A stretch of DNA of 43,088 nucleotides from an uncultured Acetobacteraceae bacterium (GTDB lineage: Bacteria > Pseudomonadota > Alphaproteobacteria > Acetobacterales > Acetobacteraceae): the NCBI GenBank assembly GCA_937873095.1, contig CALMVI010000089.1, forward strand, positions 1 to 43,088, written 5' to 3'. The number at the start of each line of letters is the position of its first letter. Within the stretch, counting starts at the first letter, position 1. Both the position numbers and the translations under genes were made by a program. This document shows, piece by piece, positions 8,524-16,477 of the stretch. A model generated the notes under the pieces. The model did not search any database. It saw only the letters and a program-made list of their open reading frames with translations, and had not been told where the DNA came from.

Positions 8524-9849
8524 ATGCGCGGCTACCCGATCTTCCTTCAGCTGCAGGACCGCCGCGTGGTCGTGCTCGGCCACGACGAGGCGGCGGAGCG
8601 GCGGGCCGAGCTGTTCGCGAGCCTGGGCGCGCGCGTGGAGCGGGTGGCGTCGGCGGCCGAAGCGCGGATCGAGGGCTGCGTGCTGGCGGTTGCGTCCGGC
8701 GTCGGCGAGGCGGAGCTCGCGTCGTTTTCCGCAGCGGCACAGGCGCTGGGGATACCGGTCAACGTGGTCGACCGGCCCGAACTGTGCAGCTACATCACGC
8801 CCGCCATCGTCGACCGCGACCCGCTGACCATCGCCATCTCCAGCGGCGGCGCGGCCCCTGTGCTGGCGCGGCTGCTGCGCGGCAGGATCGAGACCTGGGT
8901 GGCGCCGGCCTGGGGGCGGCTCGCTGCCCTGGCGGACAGGTTCAAGGCGGAGACGCGGCGGCGCCTGCCGGACGTGGTGCAGCGCCGCCGCATGCTGGAG
9001 CGCGCCTTTGCGGGCCGGGTGGCCGAGCTGGTGCTGGCCGGCGACGAGGCGGCGGCCGAAGCCGAGTACAGGGCCGAGCTGCAGGCGGCACAGGCCGGCG
9101 CGGTGCGGGCCAGCACCGGCTTCGTCCATCTGGTCGGCGCCGGACCGGGGGCGGCCGACCTGGTCAGCCTGCGCGGCCTGCGGCTGCTCGGCGAGGCCGA
9201 CGTAATCGTGCACGACCGGCTGGGCACCGCAGAGGTGCTGGACCTGGCCCGCCGCGATGCCGAGCGCATCGACGTGGGCAAGAGCCAGGGCGACCACACG
9301 ATGCCGCAGCGCGAAATCAACGCCCTGCTGGTCCGACTGGCGCAGGAGGGCCGCCGCGTGGTGCGGCTGAAGGGCGGCGACCCGTTCATCTTCGGCCGCG
9401 GCGGCGAGGAGGCCGAAGCGCTGGAGGCAGCGGGAATCGGCTTCGACGTGGTTCCGGGCATCACCGCGGCGCTGGCCTGTGCGGCCGCCGCACGCATTCC
9501 GCTCACCCACCGCGCGGCCGCCCATGCGGTCACGTTCGTGACCGCGCACCGTCGGCGGCCCGACCTCGGCATCGACTTTGCCAGCCTGTTGCGCCCAGGG
9601 GTCACGCTCGCCATCTACATGGGGCTGGCGACGCTGCCGCGCCTGCGCGACGAACTCGAAGCGGCCGGGTTTTCGACGCGCATGCAGGCCGTGCTGGTCG
9701 AAAGCGGCGGCACGGCGCGGACGCGAACGCTGCGCGGCCCGGTCGAGGAACTCGCCTCCACAGCCGGCGCTTGGGCGACCGGCGGACCGGTGCTGATCCT
9801 GCTCGGCGGGACCGCCGATCGCCTGCCGCCGCCTGCAACCGATCCTTAG
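8524..9849 (+). CDS. cysG: Siroheme synthase, fused precorrin-2 dehydrogenase/ferrochelatase and uroporphyrinogen methyltransferase
   Basis: 441 aa. The C-terminal half is a complete SUMT methyltransferase (LVGAGPGAADLVSLRGLRLL, GGDPFIFGRGGEEA, VVPGITAALACAA). It makes precorrin-2 for the siroheme of sulfite reductase, whose gene lies 3.5 kb downstream. The N-terminal half keeps the NVVD aspartate (about residue 83; Asp104 in E. coli) and the AISSGG serine. However, it is about 20 residues shorter than E. coli CysG, and the NAD-binding GGGxVA motif reads GHDEAA. The dehydrogenase/chelatase step may be weakened or use a different cofactor mode. The start is ATG 8524 (in-frame GTG 8521 is also possible). 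A five-codon reading frame at 8507-8524 ends in TGATG on this start, suggesting translational coupling. Confidence 0.9.
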   Translation: MRGYPIFLQLQDRRVVVLGHDEAAERRAELFASLGARVERVASAAEARIEGCVLAVASGVGEAELASFSAAAQALGIPVNVVDRPELCSYITPAIVDRDPLTIAISSGGAAPVLARLLRGRIETWVAPAWGRLAALADRFKAETRRRLPDVVQRRRMLERAFAGRVAELVLAGDEAAAEAEYRAELQAAQAGAVRASTGFVHLVGAGPGAADLVSLRGLRLLGEADVIVHDRLGTAEVLDLARRDAERIDVGKSQGDHTMPQREINALLVRLAQEGRRVVRLKGGDPFIFGRGGEEAEALEAAGIGFDVVPGITAALACAAAARIPLTHRAAAHAVTFVTAHRRRPDLGIDFASLLRPGVTLAIYMGLATLPRLRDELEAAGFSTRMQAVLVESGGTARTRTLRGPVEELASTAGAWATGGPVLILLGGTADRLPPPATDP

Positions 9850-9888
9850 GTTTTCTGCAGAATACAGGCGCGCCTTCGGATCAAGACC

Positions 9889-10119
9889 ATGAGAACCTCC
9901 AAGATCATCGAGTGGAACGGCGAGTTCATCGGCACCGCCGTCACGCTGCAGGGGACGCAGGGCTGGCGGTTCGTCTCGGCCAACCACCGGGCCGATGGCG
10001 CCAACGGGCGGGTCGCCGCGACGCTGGGCGAGATGCAGGCCGTGGCCAGACGGGCCTTTCTGATGGCGAGCCCGGTGGCCGAGGGGCTGCAGGACTTGGC
10101 ACCCGCGCCGCGGCACTGA
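9889..10119 (+). CDS. Small hypothetical protein downstream of cysG
   Basis: 76 aa, not recognised. It starts IIEWNGEFIGTAV, contains a central QGWRFVSANHRADG and ends with a helix-like stretch (EMQAVARRAFLMA). It has no signal peptide or membrane helix. It begins 39 bp after cysG on the same strand, so it is probably co-transcribed. Its position recalls small accessory genes that sit between siroheme synthase and sulfite reductase in alphaproteobacteria, but I cannot match it to DUF2849 or another named family. Codon use looks like that of its neighbours, which supports a real gene. Confidence 0.6.
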   Translation: MRTSKIIEWNGEFIGTAVTLQGTQGWRFVSANHRADGANGRVAATLGEMQAVARRAFLMASPVAEGLQDLAPAPRH

Positions 10120-10122
10120 GCC

Positions 10123-10134
10123 CGCCGCGCGGCG
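10123..10134. terminator. Perfect 12-bp GC palindrome between convergent genes
   Basis: CGCCGCGCGGCG lies in the 19-bp gap between the small gene (stop 10119) and the convergent alcohol dehydrogenase gene (stop 10139). It may act as a weak bidirectional terminator. There is no T-run, and in DNA of this GC content a 12-bp palindrome is not strong evidence. Confidence 0.3.
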
Positions 10135-10138
10135 CGCG

Positions 10139-11256
10139 TCAGAACACCACGACCTGGCGGATGGCAATCCCGTCCGCGAGTAGGTCGAAGCCCTCGTTGA
10201 CCTGGTCCAGCGACAGCCGGCGCGTCAGCAGCCGCTCGACCGGCAGGCGCCCGGCGCGGTGCAGCGCCACGAAGCGCGGCAGGTCGCGCCGCGGCACCGC
10301 CGAGCCCATGTAGCTGCCGCGCACGGTGCGCTCCTCGGCCACCAGGCTGACCGCCGGCACGGAAAACAGTTTTGTTGGGTGCGGCAGGCCGGTCGCCACC
10401 GTCGTGCCGCCACGCCTGGTGGCGGCGTAGGCCTGGGCCAGCACCACCTCGCTGCCCACCGACTCGAAGACGAACGCGGCACCCCCGGCGGTCGCGTCCC
10501 TGACCCCCGCCACGGCGCCCTCGCCCGCCTCCACGGCATGGGTGGCGCCGAGTTCGAGGGCGAGCGCACGCTTGTCGGAGGCGGGGTCCACGACCGCGAT
10601 CGGGTGGGCGCCCGAGGCGACCGCGCCGAGCACGCAGGCCAGGCCGACGCCGCCCAGGCCGAACACGGCCACGCTCTCGCCGGGGGAGACGCGCGCGGTG
10701 TTCACCACCGCGCCCACGCCCGTCATCACCGCGCAGCCGAACAGGGCGGCGACGTCCAGCGGCAGCAAGGGGTCGATCCTTACGGCCGAGCGGGCGCTGA
10801 CCACGATGCGTTCGGCGAAACCGGATATGCCCAGATGGTGGTTCACCGGGCCCGCCGGGCTGTCGCACCAGCGGCGCGCGCCGCCCAGCAGCACGCCCGC
10901 GGTGTTGGACGCCGCACCCGGCTCGCACAGGGCGGGGCGTCCCTCGGCGCAGGGCAGGCAGGCGCCGCAGCTGGGGACGAAGGCGAACACCACGTGGTCG
11001 CCCTGGGCGAAGCCGGAGCCAGGGTCGGCCCACTCGACCACGCCGGCCGCCTCGTGGCCCAGCACCATGGGCATCGGGCGGGGGCGCGTGCCGTCTATGA
11101 CCGACAGGTCGGAGTGGCACAGGCCTGCCGCCGCCACGCGCACCAGCAACTCGCCGGGGCCGGGCGGCGCCAGCTCCATCGTCTGCACGTCGAGCGGGCG
11201 GGATTGCGCGTAGGGGCGTGGCAGGCCCATCCGGGTCAGCACGGCGGCGCGCGTTC

Positions 11257-11260
<4 letters not shown>
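10139..11260 (-). CDS. Zinc-dependent alcohol dehydrogenase (MDR superfamily)
   Basis: 373 aa, cytoplasmic. The catalytic zinc ligands are seen in GLCHSD, GHEAAG and the Cys of FGCAVMTGVG. The four structural-zinc cysteines are in SCGACLPCAEGRPALC. The NAD-binding motif is VFGLGGVGLACV. The protein belongs to the class III/benzyl-alcohol-dehydrogenase-like branch, and the substrate cannot be read from sequence. Its ATG overlaps the stop codon of the upstream thioesterase gene (ATGA), so the two are translationally coupled in a cysK-thioesterase-adh operon on the minus strand. Co-transcription with cysK suggests handling of an aldehyde, thiohemiacetal or acyl compound linked to sulfur metabolism, but this is inference. 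Confidence 0.88.
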
Positions 11261-11700
<440 letters not shown>

Positions 11701-11706
11701 CGTCCC

Positions 11707-12705
11707 TCAGCACAGCCCAGCGAACAGGGCGGTGGACAGATAGCGTTCGGCGAAGGACGGCACGATGCCGACGATCATCCTGCCGGCGTTCTCCCGCGCC
11801 CGCGCCAGGTTGAGCGCCACGTGCAGCATGCCGCCCGCCGAGATGCCGACCGGCAGCCCCTCGAGCCGCGCGCAGCGGCGTGCCGCGGCGATCGACTCGC
11901 GTTCGGACACGGTGACCACCTGGTCGATCTCGGACAGGTCCAGCACCTCCGGCTTGAACCCCGGGCCGATCCCCTGGATGCCGTGCGGCCCCGGCTCGTC
12001 GCCCGACAGCACGGCGCTTTCGGCCGGCTCCACGCCGATCATCCTGATGCCGGGCCGGCGCGGACGCAGGGCGCGCGCGATGCCGGTCAGCGTGCCGCCG
12101 GTGCCCAGGCCCGCCACCACCATGTCCACCTGCCCGTCCGTGTCGGCCCAGATCTCCTCGGCCGTGGTCGCCTGGTGGACGCCCGGGTTGGCGGGGTTGT
12201 CGAACTGCCTGGGCATCCAGGCGTGCGGGGTTTCGGCCAGCAGCTCGCCTGCGCGCGCGATGGCTCCTGCCATGCCCAGCCTCTGCGGCGTCTGCTCCAC
12301 CTCCGCCCCCATCAGCCGAAGCATGCGGCGGCGCTCGATGGAGGCGCCCTCTGGCATCGTCACGATCAGGCGGTAGCCGCGCGCGGCGGCCACGAAGGCG
12401 AGCGCGATGCCGGTGTTGCCGCTGGTCGGCTCGACCAGGACGGTGCGTCCGGGCGCGATCTCCCCCGCGCGCTCGGCCGCGTCCACCATCGCGAGCCCGG
12501 TCCTGTCCTTCACCGAGCCGAGCGGGTTGAAGAACTCCAGCTTCAGCACGAGGTCGGCGGCCAGCCCGTCCTCGGCGGCCAGTCGCGGCACGCGAACCAT
12601 GGGGGTGCCGCCCACGGTCTGCAGGACAGATCCGTAGATGCGGCCCCTGGGTGCTGCCACCGACGCACAGGGTGTCCGGGCCGCGTGATGCTTTCGGTTG
12701 GACAT
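11707..12705 (-). CDS. cysK: Cysteine synthase A family, O-acetylserine sulfhydrylase
   Basis: 332 aa PLP enzyme expected to make cysteine from O-acetylserine and sulfide. The PLP lysine is in NPLGSVKDRTG (Lys66), the substrate loop is TSGNTG (94-99), and the glycine-rich phosphate loop GLGTGGTLTG and GISAGG follow. The chosen start ATG 12705 leaves about 25 extra residues before the GSVLQTVGGTP core. Upstream in-frame starts (12723, 12798) would run into the regulator's promoter region. The gene is divergent from an Rrf2 regulator and sits beside sulfite reductase, which supports a sulfur-assimilation role. Cystathionine beta-synthase is an alternative from the fold alone, but no C-terminal CBS domains are present. 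Confidence 0.9.
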   Translation of the reverse strand: MSNRKHHAARTPCASVAAPRGRIYGSVLQTVGGTPMVRVPRLAAEDGLAADLVLKLEFFNPLGSVKDRTGLAMVDAAERAGEIAPGRTVLVEPTSGNTGIALAFVAAARGYRLIVTMPEGASIERRRMLRLMGAEVEQTPQRLGMAGAIARAGELLAETPHAWMPRQFDNPANPGVHQATTAEEIWADTDGQVDMVVAGLGTGGTLTGIARALRPRRPGIRMIGVEPAESAVLSGDEPGPHGIQGIGPGFKPEVLDLSEIDQVVTVSERESIAAARRCARLEGLPVGISAGGMLHVALNLARARENAGRMIVGIVPSFAERYLSTALFAGLC

Positions 12706-12772
12706 GACGGCACCCCGCGCCATACTCGGCGTTGGCGAGTCTTGTCGGATTTCTCGGCTGGAGCAACACGCG

Positions 12773-13219
12773 ATGATCGTCCGGCGCGACAGGGGCATGC
12801 TGGCCGTGCTGATCGTGCTGGACGTGGCGTTTCACGCCGGCCGGACGAGCACGGTGAGCGCGGCGGAGATCGCCGAGCGGGCGGGGCTCGCCAGGCGGGG
12901 GATCGAGCCGCTGCTGCAGGTGCTGTCACGCTCGGGGCTGCTGGAAAGCGTCCGCGGGCCGCGCGGCGGCTACCGGCTGGGCCGCCCGAAACGCGCCATC
13001 CGGCTGGACGAGGTGGTGCGGACCGCGCTGGCCGAGGATGCGGGCGCCGAGGACGGCCCGCACGGCGCGCTGCTCGGCGTGCTCGACCCGCTGTGGTCCG
13101 AGCTCGACCGCAGCTGCGCCGCGCTGCTGGCCGGGCTGACCGTGGAGGACATGGTCAGACGCGCCGAACAGGCCGGTTTGGTGCGGCCATGCGCCGAGCC
13201 GATCACCTTTTCGATCTGA
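12773..13219 (+). CDS. Rrf2-family transcriptional regulator, probable sulfur-assimilation repressor
   Basis: 148 aa winged-helix protein. The helix-turn-helix is VSAAEIAERAGLARRGIEPLLQVL (about residues 28-51) and the wing is RGPRGGYRLGRP. The three clustered cysteines that hold the Fe-S cluster in IscR and NsrR are missing; only two distant C-terminal cysteines are present. It is therefore more likely a metabolite- or partner-sensing CymR/CysR-like member. ATG 12773 was chosen because the following residues match the family N-terminus; an in-frame ATG at 12698 would overlap the cysK start. Divergent from cysK and directly upstream of cysI, it is well placed to control both. Confidence 0.82.
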   Translation: MIVRRDRGMLAVLIVLDVAFHAGRTSTVSAAEIAERAGLARRGIEPLLQVLSRSGLLESVRGPRGGYRLGRPKRAIRLDEVVRTALAEDAGAEDGPHGALLGVLDPLWSELDRSCAALLAGLTVEDMVRRAEQAGLVRPCAEPITFSI

Positions 13220-13265
13220 GCCGGGCGCCGCGCGGGTTTGCACGGCAGCCTGCGTCCCGCCGTGG

Positions 13266-13294
13266 TTGTTTGGCGGGATCACCCGCACAATAAC
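13266..13294 (+). promoter_or_regulatory. Candidate cysI promoter with operator-like palindrome
   Basis: A -35-like TTGTTT (13266-13271) and a -10-like AATAAC (13289-13294) are separated by exactly 17 bp. The spacer contains the inverted repeat GCGGG-ATCA-CCCGC (13273-13286). A protein bound there would block RNA polymerase, so this is a plausible operator for the neighbouring Rrf2 regulator. The cysI start codon is 28 bp past the -10. This is pattern-based only. Confidence 0.5.
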
Positions 13295-13322
13295 GTGGTT
13301 TGCACGAGAGGGCCGAAAACCG

Positions 13323-15005
13323 ATGCCGGCAAAGCTGTCCGCTGTCGAGACGTTGAAGACCGACAGCCATCGCCTGCGCGGCACGCTGGCCGAGGAGCTG
13401 GCGGCCGGCGGCATCCAGGTCAGCGAGGATGCCTACCAGCTGCTGAAATTCCACGGCAGCTACGAACAGTTCGACCGTGACACCGCGACCGAGCGCAAGC
13501 AGCACGGGCAGGAGAAGGAATACCAGTTCATGCTGCGCTGCCGCATGCCCGGCGGCCACATGACGGCGGCGCAGTACCTGTATTTCGACAGGCTGGCCGA
13601 CACGCGCGCCAACGGATCGCTGCGGATCACCGTGCGCCAGGGCATCCAGTTCCACGGCATCCTCAAGGGCGACCTGAAACCGGCCATTGCCGAGATCAAC
13701 GAAACCCTGCTGACCACCATGTCGGCCTGCGGCGACGTGGTGCGAAACATCATGGCGAGCCCGATGCCGGCGCGGAACGCGCAGCAGACGCGCATCGAAG
13801 CCGATGCGCGCATGTTGTCGGAGCATCTCAAGCCGAAGACGCGCGCGTATTACGAAATCTTCCTCGACGAGGCGCCGCGCGGCGAGGAGGAGGACGAGCC
13901 GCTCTACGGCCCGACCTATCTGCCGCGCAAGTTCAAGGTCGGCATCACTCACCAGGCCGACAACACGATCGACGTGCTGACCAACGACCTCGGCATCGTC
14001 GCCTTGTTCGAGGGCGATACCCTGACCGGCTACAACATCGCCGTCGGCGGCGGCCTGGGCATGACCCACAACAACGCGCGCACCTATCCGCGGCTGGCGA
14101 CGCCCATCGCTTTCATCGGCCCCGACGACCTGGTGCGCATGGTCGAGGCGGTGATCAAGCTGCAGCGCGACCATGGCGACCGCACCAACCGGCGGCGCGC
14201 GCGGCTGAAATACGTGGTCGACGACATGGGCCTGCCCTGGATGCGCGAGACGCTCGCCGGCTATTACGGCGGCACGTTCGAGGATGCGCGGCCGATGCGG
14301 CTGGAGGTGCCCGACCTGCTCGGCTGGCACGAGCAGGGCGATGGCCGCCTCTGGCTCGGCATACCGGTCGCGGCAGGGCGCATCGTGGATGGCGGCACGT
14401 CGCACCTGCGCACCGCGTTGCGCGAGGTGGTGGCACGGTTTGCGCCCGGCATCGTGATGACGCCGCAGCAGGACGTGCTGCTGACCGACATCGCGCCGCA
14501 GGACCGAGAGGCGGTGGCGGCGCTGCTGGCCGAGCACGGCGTGGTGCCGGCGGATGCGATGTCGCCGATGGCGCAATACGCGCTCTCCTGCCCTGCCCTG
14601 CCCACCTGCGGCCTGGCGCTGACCGAAGCCGAGCGCATGCATCCCGAGATCGTCGGCGGCTTCGACGCGCTGCTGGCGCGGCACGGCCTGGCCGACCGCC
14701 GCATCAGCGTGCGCGTCACCGGCTGCCCGAACGGCTGCGTGCGCACCTATGCGGGCGACATCGGCATCGTCGGGCGGATGCCTGGGTTCTACGCGATCTA
14801 TGTCGGCGGCGACTTCGAAGGCACGAGGCTGAGCTTCAAGCTTCTCGAAAAAGTACCGCATGCCGAGGTGATCAGCAGCTTCGATCCGCTGTTCGCCGCC
14901 TGGGCCGAGGGCGGCGCGCCGGGCGAGGGCTTCGGCGATTTCTGCAGCCGTGTCGGGATGGAGGGCCTGCTCGGCCTGCTGCCCGGCGCGCGTCAGGCCG
15001 CCTGA
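13323..15005 (+). CDS. cysI: Sulfite reductase hemoprotein (siroheme / 4Fe-4S)
   Basis: 560 aa. Reduces sulfite to sulfide by six electrons in the cytoplasm. The [4Fe-4S]-siroheme cysteines are visible as CPALPTC (Cys423, Cys429) and GCPNGC (Cys468, Cys472). Siroheme-binding arginines lie in the MLRCRMPGG and ITVRQGIQFHGI segments. Length and motif order fit NADPH-type CysI; the absence of a neighbouring cysJ means the electron donor (flavoprotein or ferredoxin) is not settled. ATG 13323 was chosen over an upstream in-frame ATG at 13266 because 13266 would lie in the promoter. Its siroheme is supplied by the cysG product nearby, and its sulfide would feed cysK. Confidence 0.95.
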   Translation: MPAKLSAVETLKTDSHRLRGTLAEELAAGGIQVSEDAYQLLKFHGSYEQFDRDTATERKQHGQEKEYQFMLRCRMPGGHMTAAQYLYFDRLADTRANGSLRITVRQGIQFHGILKGDLKPAIAEINETLLTTMSACGDVVRNIMASPMPARNAQQTRIEADARMLSEHLKPKTRAYYEIFLDEAPRGEEEDEPLYGPTYLPRKFKVGITHQADNTIDVLTNDLGIVALFEGDTLTGYNIAVGGGLGMTHNNARTYPRLATPIAFIGPDDLVRMVEAVIKLQRDHGDRTNRRRARLKYVVDDMGLPWMRETLAGYYGGTFEDARPMRLEVPDLLGWHEQGDGRLWLGIPVAAGRIVDGGTSHLRTALREVVARFAPGIVMTPQQDVLLTDIAPQDREAVAALLAEHGVVPADAMSPMAQYALSCPALPTCGLALTEAERMHPEIVGGFDALLARHGLADRRISVRVTGCPNGCVRTYAGDIGIVGRMPGFYAIYVGGDFEGTRLSFKLLEKVPHAEVISSFDPLFAAWAEGGAPGEGFGDFCSRVGMEGLLGLLPGARQAA

Positions 15006-15063
15006 CGGCAACCGTTCTGCACGCGCCGTGTTGATGGTGCGGCAACACTCAAGGATCGCCGCG

Positions 15064-15279
15064 ATGGTGGACACCACGGATTCGGCCAAGCTTGCCATCG
15101 TGCAACTCGCCAACGGGCGGTTCGCGGTGGTGACCGAGGGCGCCCCTCTGCCGGAGGACGGCGAGTTCGAGACCCAGGCGGAAGCCGAAAACTGGGTTTA
15201 TGGGCGCACGACCGAAATGGATGCTCGGGCCAACGACCTTGGCGTCCTCTCCCCCGGCGGCGGGCAGGGGGTCCGCTAG
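15064..15279 (+). CDS. Small hypothetical protein downstream of cysI
   Basis: 71 aa, not recognised. The start ATG 15064 has AAGGA eight bases upstream. The sequence is acidic and soluble (LAIVQLANGRFAVV, then an EFETQAEAENWVYGR helix), with no signal or membrane segment. The pattern of a short beta-hairpin plus a helix resembles small DUF-type proteins that display a substrate or bind a partner, but I cannot name a family. It follows cysI by 58 bp and ends inside a terminator-like hairpin, so it is probably the last gene of the cysI transcript. Confidence 0.62.
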   Translation: MVDTTDSAKLAIVQLANGRFAVVTEGAPLPEDGEFETQAEAENWVYGRTTEMDARANDLGVLSPGGGQGVR

Positions 15280-15290
15280 ACCCCGGTTTT
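15268..15290 (+). terminator. Terminator-like hairpin after the cysI transcript
   Basis: A GGGGTC/GACCCC stem (15268-15273, 15279-15284) with a 5-nt loop is followed by GGTTTT. The stop codon TAG of the small gene lies at the loop. The next gene converges from the other strand (stop at 15289), so a terminator is expected exactly here. Confidence 0.6.
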
Positions 15291-15951
15291 AGGACTGGAT
15301 GAAGGGGTTGCCCGCTCGTTCGGCGCCGATCGTCGAGCCTGGGCCGTGTCCGCAGACGAAGCTCAGGTCGTCGCCGAGCGGCAGCAGTTTGGTTTTGATC
15401 GACGCGATCAGCGCCGCGTGGTCGCCGTAAGGAAAATCGGTGCGGCCGACCGAGCCGCGGAACAATACGTCCCCCAACTGTGCGAAACGCGCCGTCTTGG
15501 CCACGAACACCACGTGGCCTGGCGTATGGCCCGGGCAGTGCAGCACGTCGAACACGTGCGCGCCCAGCAGCAGCGTCTCGCCCTCGCTCAGGTAGCGGTC
15601 GGGGGTGCAGTTGCGGACGCCGGTCAGGCCCCACATGGCGGCCTGCTGGACCAGGCCCTGCAGCAGCATGTCGTCGCGACGGTCCGGACCTACGATCTCC
15701 ACCCTGGCCGCACCCGGCCGCGCGTTCAGCCGCTCGGCCAGTTCGGCCGCGCCGCCCGCATGGTCGAGATGGCCGTGAGTGAGCCAGATTGCAGCGGCAT
15801 CGAGGCGGCCGGCCTGCAATGCGGCCAGTATCCGGTCGACGTCGCCGCCCGGATCGACGATCGCTGTCTGTCCGGTATCGGCATCGGTGATCAGGGTGCA
15901 GTTCTGCTCGAGCGGCGTCACCGGGACGATGGTGATCTTCAGGCCTGCCAT
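15289..15951 (-). CDS. Metallo-beta-lactamase-fold hydrolase, YcbL/GloB-like
   Basis: 220 aa. Metal ligands are seen in THGHLDH (near residue 58), the His of HCPGHTPGH, the Asp of LGDVLFRGSVGRTDFP and the final His of VCGHGPGS. These are the hallmarks of the type II glyoxalase/YcbL group, which hydrolyses S-lactoylglutathione-like thioesters in the cytoplasm. It is shorter than true GloB (about 255 aa) because the C-terminal helical substrate domain is absent, which favours YcbL. A persulfide dioxygenase is the main alternative and would fit the sulfur genes next door, but its extra conserved Arg/Tyr residues are not evident. Confidence 0.85.
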   Translation of the reverse strand: MAGLKITIVPVTPLEQNCTLITDADTGQTAIVDPGGDVDRILAALQAGRLDAAAIWLTHGHLDHAGGAAELAERLNARPGAARVEIVGPDRRDDMLLQGLVQQAAMWGLTGVRNCTPDRYLSEGETLLLGAHVFDVLHCPGHTPGHVVFVAKTARFAQLGDVLFRGSVGRTDFPYGDHAALIASIKTKLLPLGDDLSFVCGHGPGSTIGAERAGNPFIQS

Positions 15952-15991
15952 GCCGGGTCTGCCGTGCGTGTCCTGCGCCGTCAGAGCAGAT

Positions 15992-16086
15992 CCCGATCAG
16001 ACGGATCGTCTGATCGGGTGAAGATGCTCGCAAAACAACGAACTAGAGCCTGTGAAGTGAACGCGAGTGAACGGAACATGCTCTAG
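15992..16086. repeat. Palindromic MITE-like element overlapping the end of the HU gene
   Basis: Two parts. A perfect 12-bp inverted repeat with a 3-nt loop lies at 15992-16018 (cccgatcagacg / cgtctgatcggg). A 44-bp segment bounded by perfect inverted CTAGAGC (16043-16049) and GCTCTAG (16080-16086) follows. The second part contains the tracts TGAAGTGAACGCGAGTGAAC and GAACATGCTCTAG, which resemble the GAGCATG-type dispersed repeats of alphaproteobacteria as I remember them. The TAG stop of the HU gene (16083-16085) falls in the right terminal repeat. It may also end transcription of the HU gene. Confidence 0.68.
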
Positions 16087-16352
16087 ACCGCTTTCTTGAG
16101 GTTTGGGCTCGCCTTGAAGCGAACGGTGCGTCCCGCCTTTACCTTGACCGGCTCGCCGGTGCGCGGGTTCATCGCGCGGCGCGCCTTGGTCTTCTTGACG
16201 GTGAAGGTTCCGAACGACGGCAGCGTGAAACCGCCCTCCTTTTTCAGCTGCCGGACGATCGCGTCGATCAGCGTTCCGGCGGCGGCGTTTGCGGCGACGC
16301 CGGTGCAGGCCGTGCTCTGCTGAATGATGTCCGCGATGAAAGCCTTGCTCAT
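16083..16352 (-). CDS. hup: HU-family nucleoid DNA-binding protein
   Basis: 89 aa basic protein. The helical N-terminus (SKAFIADIIQQS) is followed by the HU core GGFTLPSFGTFTVKKTKARRAMNPRTGEPV, including the conserved arm (RRAMNPRTGE) whose Pro inserts between bases, and the family-type end FKASPNLKKAV. It binds and bends DNA nonspecifically as a dimer in the nucleoid. ATG 16352 is preceded by AAGGGG. A possible -35 (TTGATG near 16408) lies upstream, without a convincing -10. The stop codon is supplied by the right end of the palindromic element next to it. IHF is less likely because no asymmetric subunit features are seen. Confidence 0.93.
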   Translation of the reverse strand: MSKAFIADIIQQSTACTGVAANAAAGTLIDAIVRQLKKEGGFTLPSFGTFTVKKTKARRAMNPRTGEPVKVKAGRTVRFKASPNLKKAV

Positions 16353-16477
16353 CGACCCGCTACCCCTTGGCACACTCGTTGCGATACCGTCACCAGCCGA
16401 ATCGCCGTGACTGCCCGTTGATTGCATGGCTTCCTGCAAACATCAAGGTTTCGTGAAACACAGGCGACGTGATATCG

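Noticed and set aside
12773-13219. IscR-type Fe-S sensing by the Rrf2 regulator
   Set aside because: The clustered cysteines needed to hold the cluster are missing.
15289-15951. Persulfide dioxygenase (ETHE1-like) call for the metallo-hydrolase because of the sulfur genes nearby
   Set aside because: Motifs and length fit YcbL better, and the next-door location alone is not enough.
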